A stretch of DNA of 64,000 bases, taken from contig VYZB01000213.1 in NCBI GenBank assembly GCA_013397455.1, positions 1,412,909 to 1,476,908 on the forward strand, read 5' to 3'. The stretch comes from Crotophaga sulcirostris (lineage: Eukaryota; Chordata; Aves; Cuculiformes; Crotophagidae). The notes beneath the pieces are model-generated. The model ran no database searches and was not told the origin of the DNA. It saw nothing but the letters and a program-made list of their open reading frames with translations. Positions 36,901-47,339 of the stretch are shown piece by piece. The position numbers were made by a program, and so were the translations under genes. Every line of letters starts with the position of its first letter. Position 1 is the first letter of the stretch.

Positions 36901-39900
36901 ACAATGACATATGAATTAAAAGCAAGAGATGGAGTCATTTGTCACTGTAACAGCTAAGTTTCCAATTAACCTATTTAGCTACCTTTATTGTATATGCCAT
37001 GTGTATACCATGCATTTGTTATTGCTCAGTGCATTTTAATTGAATAGCACAAATACTTGAAGGAGCTGACATTGAATCAGAATTCTTTTATTCTACTGTG
37101 TCCATGGAGGAGGGAGCAAAATAACATTTCTTATTTTATTTTTAACTTCTTTTGTCTACATTATTTACTTCACACTTCTTTGCACACAGAGCGACTTAAG
37201 TTATAACCAAAAAAATTCTGACAATATTTTTGGGCCAAATTTGGTGACAATGAAAGGTAATAGAGCATTCTTTGACAGAGAGTAGAGAAATCTATCTCGG
37301 TGATGCAGGCTAGTTTAAATTTTCTGATGATAACTGAGTTGATATCACGTTTCACCAGTGGAGCTGAGGTGAGAAACTAATCCATATTTTTCAAACAGTT
37401 GCATGGGGTTACTTCTGCACACTTGTAGTGAACCTAGCTGGAACTATACTCCTTCGCAGGTGTGTTAGCATACCCCATCATCAGTTTCCTTCCCAGGATA
37501 TTTGACAGAAAGAAAGGAGCAGAAGAAAAGGTAGAATGAAAATTATCCTGCAGCATTTCTCTATTCCCTGGCTAGGCATCACCCAAAGCATAAAGAATCA
37601 ATTCAGCAGCTGTCTGATAAGCTGCAAGAATGGAAAACTGATGTTGTGTCAGGAGCTGTGTTTCTCTAGTTAGAGTAAGAAATTAATATTTTAATTACTT
37701 CGTATTGCTCTCGATGATAGGTGGTGAGGTATCTTTTTTTATCTCAATTTCTAAAATGTATCTATTTCATGTATAATAATCTCTATAAGAACAGTTATCC
37801 TGTAAAGATTATTGCTGAATTATTTGCAGTCTACATACTGAGTTTTGCTTATCAGATTTTAAGTATTTTAGACCTTAATTTGTCATTTGTTTGGTTCCTG
37901 GTACCCAGATAATTCCATTAAATGACTTTTGGATGATTTGAAATTTTAACGTGACACAGTACTGTAAAGAATAAGGTGCTTTTTAAAGAACAAGAATAAA
38001 AAAAACATCAAAAGTAAAATAAATAAAATAAAATTATGGATTTTACATAACAATATTAAGTAGTTACACAAATCTGCTACAGTATGGAATAATAATTACA
38101 AGTAAAAGAGGGAATTGTTAGAAACTTTCTCTTCTAGAAGATTTCTACTCCAAAGCTTCTTGCCAGATATTCTGTTTTGAATTTTCAAAAACAGTCAAGA
38201 GTTTTAGATGTTAAAGTCGTACTGGAAATACCTTTGAAAGTCCTCCCTAGGAGAACAGCCTAGAAGGGATTTTGTGCAAGGAGTAATTAGGAACTAGTGT
38301 GTACCTGCAAGTTGAGAAGATGCAGAATAACACCATCTGTATAGCAACTTTAATTCTGCAAAGTATTTAGGTCCATAATGTTACCTTTCTTTACTTGTTA
38401 ACACGATTGTCCCCATTCACCACTGAAATTTTTCCTGTGTATACTCCCTCTACAGGCAGAATACCAAGAGTTAATCAGTTAATTGTTGGTCATTGTTTTT
38501 TAAATACTTAAAAACCCCTCCTTTTAATGAGATTTAACCTATTTACTGAACTAACAGTGCTTGTTTTCTTTTAACATCCTGCTACCACTTCTTGATGTCA
38601 GGCTGAATATTATCTGAACGCGATGGAGCACAGGTGCTGCAGGGTATGGACTGACCAGAAAAGGTAGAAAAAAGGGCAGGTAAGAGGGGATCGCAGGGAA
38701 TGTTAAAGGCACAGAAAACTGCAGAGAGATAAATTGAAGAAAAAGAAATAAAAGAATCAATATGAGTCAAACTCCTTGGAGGAAGGTGTTGTTTTACAGG
38801 TATGGTCTACCTTCACGGTAGAGAACTCTGTACTGCTATTAAAATAATGATAAAATTCCTGCAACAGTTTCTATGACACCATTATTTTCCACATATAAAT
38901 TAAGTATACATGCTATTAAAATCATGAGGCTGAGAAAAAAGTTGATTATTCTCTCACAGGGTAAATATCAGAAAGACATAAGAGCGATTCACAATGAAGG
39001 ACAGAACTGGCATGAAACAAATCAGTGCACATAGATAAGGAATGAATTCAGGCTGGAAATGAGAAACTATCTAACCATCTTGAGGGCAGAGTTCCAAAAG
39101 GCTCAGCATGTGGCCAGAAAAATAATCCATTTTATGCTGGAACATGAGAAAATTATGAGGGCAGTTGTATGATAGTTTCATATCCTGGGAAGAGATGACA
39201 AAGTCGAAAAAAAAGCCCCAACCAACTCACCCTTCTGTTAACTGTGCACTTGGCCTGCTATTTACCATGACATACTGAAAGTTTAAGCAGCAATTATCTT
39301 CTTACTATATATTTGGACATAGCAAAGGATAATCTGAATCAAATACAGCTAGCATAGTAGAAATAACAACAAAATAACATTGTTTAAAGAGAGCCATTTA
39401 GGGAAAAGATTAAATTATGATAAAATCTTCCATAGAAATTCCAATAAATCTACTAGAGTTAGGTAAGTTCAGAATCAATCAGATGAGGCTATGATCACTT
39501 TTATTAGATAGAAAAGACAAAAGTGAGTAATTTCTGCGAGTGAGGATGATCAAGGAAAAAATGCGAAATAGCTTTCTGGAAAAATGAGAACTTGGAATTT
39601 GCTCAAGACAAGCATTCTGTGTTTTCTTTCTAAACATAATAATAGGGTTAAACTCCTTACTTTGCAAGCACCAGATTATCCTAGAGGTAGCTCAAGATTC
39701 AGATTTACATAAAAATATCCATGCAGTAGAAACTATTATAGCCAAGTAGAACCACATAACAAGTATGTCTTCTTCAAACATAAATTTATCAGTGTGCTTT
39801 TACTATTTATTCAAATGCCTCAGTATTCGTGTAGAAGCAAGAGACTATTATCCTATGACAATGTTCTGTCCAATTCATATTATTTCTTAATTAAATTAAT

Positions 39901-41097
39901 ATATTCTATATTGCAGGCACTTGTTAAAATAATTGTTTGCATAAAGAATAGATATAAACATTCCAGTGATCTTGATATGATTCAGAGGTCTTTGCCAATG
40001 GCCTGAGTAAAAGTCTGGATTTGGCTTGCCCTCTGTGATAATAACTAACTAGAAACTGCTCTAAATTCTTTAGTAGGCTTAAAAACCTACCTAAAACTAT
40101 GAAAGGAATATGAAAAGAAATATTCTACAGCTGTTTCCAAACTCAAATATCTAGGAAATGTTTCAATTCATATAAAGCAAATGTAAGTAAATGAGAAAAA
40201 ACACTGTCTTACAACACAATCGATGGTCAGACACAGTATGGACTCTGAAGTCATGAACCTGTGTCCTTACAACGGACATTTTGTCCAAATTCATCAACAG
40301 CACCGAGATTTTCACTAGCAGTGTCTTTGAGATAAAGCTACCTGTTGTTGTATGTTTCTCTTTAGCAGGAGACTTTCCAAAGCAATAACATGAAGGGTCA
40401 CTTCTTTCTTTTATTTTTTTTTTCATTCCTCTCTATCCAAGGCATATGTGAGCTATCTGAAGATTAGTGAAAAAACTGTTTTATTACATCAAGAATTTAA
40501 GGGAACGCAAATGATTTTCACCACATACCCCAACAGCTATTAAATGAGTAACGTAATATTAAATGAAGAATTGTCATGACATGTTTTTTGACTAGTACTA
40601 TTTAACAAAGCCATGATTCTATTGTCTTGAATATCACCTGAAGCATCTACTATATACAACCGTTAGGAATCAAAATCAGCCTTTGATTGAACGCTTTCAA
40701 TTTTGGACATTAATCACATAGATTCCTGAGCCAAACTTGTCATATATTAGTTTTACTGATGTCTTCTATGCGGTCTTGATAATAATCTTAACCAGATCCC
40801 ATCTTCAGACTTTTGTAGGACTGGACCTAGAAGGATACCAGACTATCACTGCTAAATCATACTATCAGGTGATATCTTTGTAATGAGAAAATATTAATAC
40901 TAATATTAATAGTATTAATAATAACAACAACAGCATCATTTCGTCATACATAGATATTGCCACTTTAGTCATGCTGAAGATACAGAGTTTCCTTTCCTTA
41001 TCAGCTGCCTTAACATAGCCAAATGTATATTCCTGAAGGGCAAGATTTTGCTGAGAAGTTCAACTACCTTTATAATACAGGAAAAAAACTTACAGAT
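33996..41097. other. Anonymous AT-rich DNA, intron under the minus-strand gene model
   Basis: This 7-kb stretch holds no clear gene or transposon. Purine-rich low-complexity tracts occur at about 35425-35490 and 36078-36128. An AT/AAT/AAC-rich patch lies at 40889-40934. A minus-strand polypyrimidine acceptor at about 38671-38645 precedes a short open segment, but its donor is poor (see rejected items). Confidence 0.45.
40889..40934 (+). repeat. AAT/TAAT and AAC trinucleotide-like low-complexity patch
   Basis: Imperfect ATTAAT units with symmetrical TAATATTA words, passing into AATAACAACAACAGC. Simple sequence, probably slippage-derived. Confidence 0.8.
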
Positions 41098-41100
41098 TTA

Positions 41101-41212
41101 CTTATAAATTGTGGAATTGGCTCCCAACCCAGGAAGACGTTGGTTGCTATGGCTGCCGCTTGTGAAAGCAGCTGGCTTCTTCAGCATCTGATCATTGTCA
41201 CGTATTAAGTGG
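41101..41212 (-). CDS. Possible upstream coding exon of the minus-strand gene
   Basis: On the minus strand a frame stays open from 41331 down to a TAA at 41098. Its lower part (from about 41212) is more GC-rich, with CpG-bearing codons, and encodes KKPAAFTSGSHSNQRLPGLG (20 residues) then ANSTIY. An AA then GTAAAT donor at about 41101 would splice out just before the TAA. It leaves two bases (AA) that pair with the first base (G) of the candidate exon at 27183 to give Lys, so the frame continues. A second donor 8 bases further (GTAAGT) would keep the stop. The 5' boundary is unclear: candidates are GCTTGGAG ending near 41213 and GATCAG ending near 41188, neither with a strong pyrimidine tract; the sequence above 41230 is AT microsatellite. 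This is much weaker than the 27-kb exon. Confidence 0.28.
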
Positions 41213-41236
41213 CAATCTCCAAGCACCAGAATTGAA

Positions 41237-41261
41237 ATATATGTATATATACGTATGTATC
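41237..41261 (+). repeat. Short AT/GTAT microsatellite
   Basis: Alternating ATATATGTATATATACGTATGTAT-like run of about 25 bases, just upstream (minus strand) of the possible exon at 41101-41212. Confidence 0.8.
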
Positions 41262-41331
41262 TATTTAAAATAAAACCTGCATAGACAGCATTAAGGAAAA
41301 CATTATCTATTTGAATATTCCATGTCTCCAC

Positions 41332-42038
41332 ATTCTAGTTCTGGTACATTCAGGTTGATGATATGACATTTACTTTCAATTGTAAGGAGAGGTGGGATAA
41401 TTCATTCATATCTATTCTTCTTAACGGTTACTTTATTTTTTTACCATTAAACTGGAAAGAAAAGAAAAGGAAAATCAGGGATTATCTGGATTCAGGGTTG
41501 CTAAATATTCTTAATTTAAAAAAATATTAATTGTTAGCATCAAACAGTCTTTTGAGTAACTTTTGAATACCATTCTAAAACAGCATGGTCAATTCTTATT
41601 TAGGTAATTTTACAGGTTAAAGAACCAATTGCAAACAAAAATGTAGTAAACCTATTAAAACAAACTTAAGTTTATAATTCACTTAGATGAAGCTGACTAT
41701 CCTTTTTTTTTCCTGTTATAGAACTGAAAAACAGAATGTGTTTTGTTTCTTTAGTGCACGAATCATTACTTAATGCTTGTGTGATGTCAACTTGCTATAC
41801 TGTAGCAAGAATTTTCATGTCCAGCTGCAACTTTCGCAGGTAATCAGTAGTTTTCAAGGCTTAAGCTGCAATTGGAGAACTTCAAAATCATTACCAAAAC
41901 TTACATTGTATGTTGTCTCCAACCACATTTTTATAACTTACAGGCTTTGTCCTATTATTTTTGAAGTCAATATGAATTTCACAATTGACTTCTGTGTGAA
42001 AAGAGCATTCCTGCAGTTTTAATCGGATTACTGAAAGT
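41332..42038. other. Anonymous AT-rich DNA
   Basis: No gene or recognisable repeat. The 81-codon frame at 41777-42022 has no motif and an AT-rich composition. Confidence 0.5.
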
Positions 42039-42128
42039 CACAGAATCACAGAATCGCAGAATCACAGAATCACAGAATAGGCTAGGATGGAATGGGCTAC
42101 AAAAGACTGTCTGGTCCAACCGTCCAAG
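42039..42128 (-). mobile_element. CR1 LINE, very short 3'-tail fragment
   Basis: Starts with four to five CACAGAATCA/CGCAGAATCA units, then AGGCTAGGATGGAATGGG and GTCTGGTCCAACCGTCC, the opposite-strand reading of the CR1 tail. Only about 90 bp are present. The terminal repeat is CACAGAATCA rather than the CATAGAATCA of most other copies here, so it may belong to another CR1 subfamily. Confidence 0.9.
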
Positions 42129-42140
42129 GGAAAGGGAGAG

Positions 42141-42186
42141 GGAGCTTAGATGAGAACTAGGAGAAGGAGCCTAGATGAGAACTATT
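42141..42186 (+). repeat. Imperfect 25-bp tandem duplication next to the CR1 tail
   Basis: GGAGCTTAGATGAGAACTA at 42141 recurs as GGAGCCTAGATGAGAACTA at 42166, a period of 25 with one substitution in the matched part. It lies just inside the upstream edge of the CR1 fragment, and may represent replication slippage after insertion. Confidence 0.85.
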
Positions 42187-43924
42187 CCATTCTCCTGTTA
42201 GCCTGCTTAGATATAACTCATTGTCTATACTTTATATCTTATTTTATTTTAAAATTGGAAGTGCCACAACATCTAGAAAAGACCTGAGTCTTGCAGAGGA
42301 TGAATTGTTATGAACACAGGACCAGTGGTCTCTCAGAGAAATATGTTTTATGCACATGTACTGCTGAAACTTATTTCCTACATTTGAAGTGCAATATACC
42401 AGCCAGCAAATGCATGTAGGAGCTCTTTTGTATGACAGGGGGTGAAATCCTGCTTCCCTAAATCATCAGGTAGAATCCTTCAGGAGTAAAGGACCTGACT
42501 ACTAATTTTGCTTTGAAATGGAAAACTTAGAGGGCAGAAGATTTCACCACTTAAAAGAACAAGGTATGCTGATATCAGTCATTTTAGAATTCAGATGGCT
42601 CCCTTGTTGCAAAGGTTGTGCTAAATATAGGAATGGTTTTGAGCTGAGGAAGAATACCTACAAAAATTTGCAAAAAAATCCTTGTCTAGAAAACATATCT
42701 TTTGCTTGTGAGACTTTTCAGATATTTGAAATAAAACAAATGCTTAATTAAGGCCAAATTCAACTAGTTTATGGGAATCCTTGATAGACCAAAATATCAT
42801 TATTTAGGAGAACAGCAGAACAATAGTTGACAGATTTGGTTGATCAGTACTGTGAGTCAGAAAGAAAAAAAATATTATTCTCCTTTTTCTGCAGTCTCTC
42901 TCATTTTATCTTTCCTTCCCAGGTTAAGAGCGTTAGCTCAAGAAACGCAGAGAGAAGAGGACAGCAAGCATTAATCTAAAACATTTTTTTTTTCCCTAAA
43001 GACATGTTAATATTTTTGGCAACTTACATTTTTCCCTCTGCAATTGGAATTCAGCAGCTCATAGCTGTCTGCCAAAGCAGATGCATAATCTAGGCCATTG
43101 CCTCACAACTGCTTTTGTGAGTGTTGTTAAAGGAAACACTTTCTAGGTAAATACTGTGAAAATCTTAAAATTGAAGAATTTCACTAAAAATGACAGGATT
43201 CACTTGACCAAGTTGAAAAAGATGATTGAACTCGTTGCATGATTTAGGTATGGGGGTACCTCTTCTTAGTTCTTATAAATGCACATTATTATTTCCTCCC
43301 TAACTCCCAATAAAGCAAAGATCTAGCTCTTTGTTCTAATTCAGAGGATGCTCTATTGACAGAATCAAACATTTTTTATCATGATATCTCATTAATATAA
43401 ATGTAATCATCATGTTCTCTTGAATACAGGAAGAATTTAACCACCAGAAGGTTTACCTGTACATAGCCCCAAGGCTTTTTCATCTAGTGTCCTGACTATA
43501 TAGCTTTCTTTTCAAGTTCACTCACACTATTGGGATGATACTTTTCACTCCCTTTTAAATTTTGCTACTTGCTTTTCTAACTGTTCTGTTAATCCCTCTC
43601 TTTCTCTACACACACACACATGCATACATGTACCTATTCAACAAAATAGTCAGCAACGTCCTCCTATTTTTGACCTGAATCAAAGTGAGTGCTTTGTGTA
43701 GGGGATTTGGAGACTGCTGTTTACTCAGCTGTCTGCTGTGAAAGCGCTCCCACTAATATTTCTGGTAAAACAAAGCCATTAAACTCATCAGTTTCAATAA
43801 TCAGCAAAATTTGGTGGAACTGTCATCTGCTACATATAATTTAAATATTTCTGCATTTGATTCTCCACGTCTGGAGTTCATGTTTGCTCAAAGTACATGT
43901 AGCTTAGAGAAGGTTTTTCAGAGT
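42187..43924. other. Anonymous AT-rich DNA
   Basis: No supported gene. The 77-codon frame at 42518-42751 has no motif. A short (CA)n run of about 13 bases is at 43609-43621. Confidence 0.5.
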
Positions 43925-44228
43925 AAGATTTCACAGCCTTTCTGCAAAACCTTCTCCAGTCTTTGATTACACTCACTCTGGTGTTGTTCTTTCTAATATA
44001 TACTCAGAATTTCCCATGTTGCAACTTGTGCCTGTTGTCTCTTGTCTTTTCATTGCTGAATTCCAAGAATAGTCTGGCTCCTTTTTTTATTTTTCTACAC
44101 ATCCTCATCAGGTGGTTGAAGACAATCATTAAGATCCCCTTTATTCTTCTCAAGACTGAACAAATCTAGTTCTTTCAGTCTCCTCTCACACATCATGTGA
44201 TTCAGACTTTAGTCATCTTGGTGGTCTT
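43925..44228 (-). mobile_element. Old CR1-like LINE fragment, internal tail region
   Basis: Read against the intact copy at 31154-31600, this segment keeps the order of tail words at low identity: CACAGCCTTTCTGCAAAACCTT, TTGCAACTTGTGCCTGTTGTCTCTTGTC, CATCAGGTGGTTGAAGACAATCATTAAGATCCCC, TCTTCTCAAGACTGAACAAATC and GTTCTTTCAGTCTCC. It ends with TTTAGTCATCTTGGTGGTCTTC. The 3'-terminal octamer repeats are absent. The low identity indicates an ancient insertion. Confidence 0.75.
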
Positions 44229-44402
44229 CAGTTGAATTCACTGTAATTAGTAAATGTGGAAAATGCTGGAAAATCCAGCAAGTTAGGAAGACTCTGGCAA
44301 TAGAAGTCACAAGCCTGTAAATTCCTCCTTTTCCACAAGCTCTATACCATCCTTCTGTCTGTTGTAGCTTACAGGATGGTTTTTCAACCAGGGACACTTT
44401 AG

Positions 44403-44407
44403 GTCCA
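44403..44407. repeat. Target-site duplication GTCCA, left copy
   Basis: Identical 5-mer to 44949-44953, exactly flanking the TG...CA ends of the solo LTR. Confidence 0.85.
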
Positions 44408-44948
44408 TGCGTTGTTTTTGGCTGGGATAGTGTTAATTTTTTCGACAGTAACTTGCACAGGACTATGATTTGGATTTGTGCTGAAAATAGTGTTGGTAAC
44501 ACAGGGGTGTTTTCTTTATTGCTGAGCAGTGTTTGCACAGAGACAAGGCCTTTTCTGTTTCTTACCCATCCCACCAGAGAGTAAGATGAGGGTGCACAAA
44601 AAATTGGGGATGAGAAACCGCTGGGACAAAAAAGGCTGGAGGAAAGAGGAAGGAAGAGAGGACATTCAGAATTATGGCATTTGTCTCCCCAAGTAAACGT
44701 TATGCATAATGGAGCTCTCCTTTCCTGGTGATGGCTGAACATCGGCCTGCTGATATGAAGTAGTGCATGGATTCCATATTTTGCTTCGCTTGCACGTACG
44801 GCTTTTGCTTTAACTATTAAACTGTCTTTAACTCAACCCACAAATTTTCTCATTTGTACTCTTCCAGTTCTCTCTCCCATCCTATTGGGTGAGGAGTGAG
44901 CGAGTGACTGGGTGGTGCTTAGTTGCCGGCTGGTTTTAAGCCTCAACA
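44408..44948 (+). mobile_element. Avian ERVL-like solo LTR (copy 2) with intact boundaries
   Basis: 541 bp starting TGCGTTGTTTTTGGCTGGG and ending TTTTAAGCCTCAACA (TG...CA ends). It is flanked by a perfect 5-bp direct repeat GTCCA at 44403-44407 and 44949-44953, the target-site duplication length used by ERVL and several other retroviral classes. It shares the body of the LTR at 29581-30120: GGATTTGTGCTGAAAATAG, GGCATTTGTCTCCCCAAGTAAACG, ATTAAACTGTCTTTAACTCAACCCACAA and GAGTGACTGGGTGGTGCTTAGTTGCCGGC. It has an extra segment of about 50 bp (around 44746-44812) that copy 1 lacks. No internal retroviral genes adjoin. The 177-codon minus frame here (44742-44209) is a shadow. Confidence 0.93.
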
Positions 44949-44953
44949 GTCCA
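44949..44953. repeat. Target-site duplication GTCCA, right copy
   Basis: Identical 5-mer to 44403-44407, immediately after the LTR terminal CA. Confidence 0.85.
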
Positions 44954-45985
44954 GAAACAGCCTGCCCTCTGCACAGTACAGTTTCCGAGCCAATATTCCT
45001 TCCTAGTGCCAGAACAGCAGAAGATTGTGATACACATAGGTCAAACCAGCTCCATATTCGTCTCAGAGGGTATGCAAAAAAACCAAGTTGATTAGAGCTT
45101 CCCAATAATAGCTGGTATCTCATGGAATAGCCAATTTTTTTGTTTGCCATTAGAGTCATCTGAGGAAATGACTGTAGAAGCTGTACGGGCCGATCAGTCA
45201 TGCCAAACTTTACTCATGCTCCATTAGGTCAGTTCAGGTGTATCTATACCACAGATGGTGAATCTCTGATTTCTACACCAATAGTCATTTTCTGTAGATA
45301 CGGATTCATACACCTGTGTATCTATCCATGTATTTATCCCATGGTTTACAGAATTACAGTAAATCTAGAGGGGAAAAATAACCAACGCAAAACACTGAAT
45401 TACTTCTTTGCGGCCATTAATAGTGAAATAAGTAGCACATTAGAGGTGAATTAAAGCTCTGTACCAGCTTGCCACGATTTAAGTTAGAGAGACTTCAGAG
45501 GAAGAGTTTATCAGTCTCCTTAACCCTTTCTCCAACAATCTTGCAAGAATAAAAATAAACTATTCAGCTTGTCAGGTCATGGTAAATACTGAGCAATCAT
45601 GCCAGAACAATCAATCGTATCCAACTTGCTCACTACTGCTGCACTTGGGCTCTTATCAGCAATCTTGCAAAGACAATTAATCCTGTCTAGCATGCTGAGT
45701 TTAAATCAGAAACTCACTTTACATCCCTCTTGACAGTTAGTAAGATTCCTTAGACTTGTATGTGCGCAATTTTCTTGAACATAATTGATTATAACAAATT
45801 GTGACTGAGTAAGGATTTGGCGGTGGCTGGGGACATGATACTTTTTGTGGAAATACATTAAACAACAATATGTAGTCAAACACCCAAGCATAGATAGGAC
45901 TGATATGCAAGTAAGGAATATATAGTTAAGACCAGAGTGGTAAGCACAGAGTGTAGGAGACTGATCCTTTTTGGTTGCCTTAAAC
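44954..45985. other. Anonymous DNA with a possible membrane-span open frame
   Basis: No clear gene. The minus-strand frame 46026-45706 (106 codons) contains a hydrophobic run at about residues 32-60 followed by YFHKKYHVPSHRQ, like a single membrane span with a basic inner flank. It lies on the same strand as the candidate exons but has no convincing donor, so I do not call it a CDS. Confidence 0.35.
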
Positions 45986-45999
45986 CACTTGTTTTCAAC

Positions 46000-46362
46000 T
46001 GTAGCAGAGACAGTGTCCTTCAACACTTTATCTTACTCTCTCAAGCAGCCTGTCTGCACTTGCTGCCCAGGAAGGTCACGCTGCAGTCTTGCCAGTAGGG
46101 AGAGCAGGGGCAGAATGATATCTCGGAACCCAGAGCCACCCCCCACCCCCCAAAACTCAGTTCCAGAGCTTTCCTAGAAGAAGCACTGTGCAGGCCCACT
46201 AAAAAACTATAAATAATACTCTGTAAGAGTGGCATTTGTAGCACGCCCTCTGTGCTGGGAGGAGAAGAGGAGGATTGGAGCCCAGGTAGTGTCCGTGCAC
46301 TTCTCTCTCTCTTTCTCCCTCTCCCCATTTCCTCCCTTTTCTCTTTCTTTCTTTTCCCTTAA
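46000..46362. promoter_or_regulatory. GC-elevated patch with C-runs, TATA-like word and polypyrimidine tract
   Basis: In order: GC-rich sequence; two C-runs (CCACCCCCCACCCCCC at about 46138-46153); CTATAAATAATAC at about 46207-46219; and a 60-base C/T tract at 46301-46360. The minus reading of the C-runs is G-run rich. It could be a distal regulatory element or promoter, or simply old repeat DNA. No transcript evidence is visible. Confidence 0.25.
46301..46360 (+). repeat. Polypyrimidine (CT-rich) tract
   Basis: About 60 bases almost free of purines, made of CT, CTTT and CCCT units. Confidence 0.9.
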
Positions 46363-46646
46363 CACAGATTTAGCAAGACAATGCCAATCTTATTCCTAGA
46401 ATTAATAATGCATAACACAAAAAACTTTCCCCTTTGTTTTAATTTTTGTACTAATTTGCACCTTTAGGGCAGAGTTTTAGATGGACCTTGAGTGACTGAA
46501 GTCCTTATGTCAAACCCTGCTGACTGGTGGAGAAAAGATTATTGCTTTGCATGCCAGATCTTGACTATGAATGCCCAGTAGGAGTGCTTAGAGGAGTGGT
46601 TTGCCTCAGAGGCCTAGGTAGCCTTCAGAGTGGAGGTGTGCCTTAG

Positions 46647-46679
46647 TATTATAATGATATTATAATGAAGTTATAATGA
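46647..46679 (+). repeat. 11-bp tandem repeat, three copies
   Basis: TATTATAATGA at 46647-46657 and 46658-46668, then AGTTATAATGA at 46669-46679 with two changes at the left end of the unit. Confidence 0.9.
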
Positions 46680-47282
46680 GTACAGGTCAACTGGAGGGCA
46701 GAATTACCAGAGTAGCAACTGCAGTTACTGAAATATGCAGTTATCTTCTTGGATCCTTGTGCACAATGCCCACTGCCAATAACAGAATCTGTCTGTGCTG
46801 CCATCCAGCACCTCAGTCTGTATCACAGCAAGGCAAGATGTTCTTGATCAGGATGAGTCCTTTCTCCATTGTGGCTACATTCCTTTCTCATGAGCATCTT
46901 GCTGCAGGCCCCTGTGTGTATTGCAACGCCACTGTATTTGCTTTTCCTTGTACCTAACATATGCGGGGGGGAGGGCAAATTTACGGTTCCCTCTTCTCCC
47001 CACATTTAGCTTTATTCCTACACAGCTGATGTAAGGAAGACTGGCATCTACTTTGTTGTGCTTTTCATACTAAAATATCAATTCTGTGTAGACATAGTGT
47101 GTGGAATGACACAGATCTTCTATTGTAAAAGACTTGATCAGTATTCTTTAAAAGCTTCCCTAACTAATAACGATTTCTGACATCCATTGTGGAAAGAGTC
47201 AGTATGTTTTAAGGGAATATCCTCTTTGAAAAAAAAGGTGGTTAAATGCACATACTCCTACATCATGAATAAAGGTATTATA
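46680..47282. other. Unassigned DNA of mixed composition
   Basis: A 93-codon plus frame (46676-46957) and a 60-codon minus frame (47005-46823) overlap in opposite directions, with no recognised motif in either. A G-run patch (GCGGGGGGGAGGG) lies at about 46963-46975. Confidence 0.4.
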
Positions 47283-47339
47283 AAAAGAAGACAGAGAAGA
47301 GGGGAGGAGAGGGGAGGGAAGGGGAGGAGGAGAAGAAAA
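47283..47339 (+). repeat. Polypurine G/A tract
   Basis: About 57 bases with almost only A and G, including four to five GGGGAGG-like runs. Such tracts can adopt triplex or G-rich structures; here it is only a compositional observation. Confidence 0.9.

Noticed and set aside
38580..38675. Minus-strand acceptor (CTTTTTTCTACCTTTTCTGGTCAG) with a following open segment
   Set aside because: The pyrimidine tract is good but the only donor nearby (TG then GTAGCA) is poor, and no phase fit with the other candidate exons is compelling.
44209..44742. 177-codon minus-strand open frame
   Set aside because: It spans the antisense side of the solo LTR and its CR1 neighbour; no coding motif.
29581..44948. 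The two similar LTRs as the ends of one large provirus
   Set aside because: The right copy has its own perfect GTCCA duplication, and the intervening DNA has no retroviral genes but does contain unrelated CR1 insertions.
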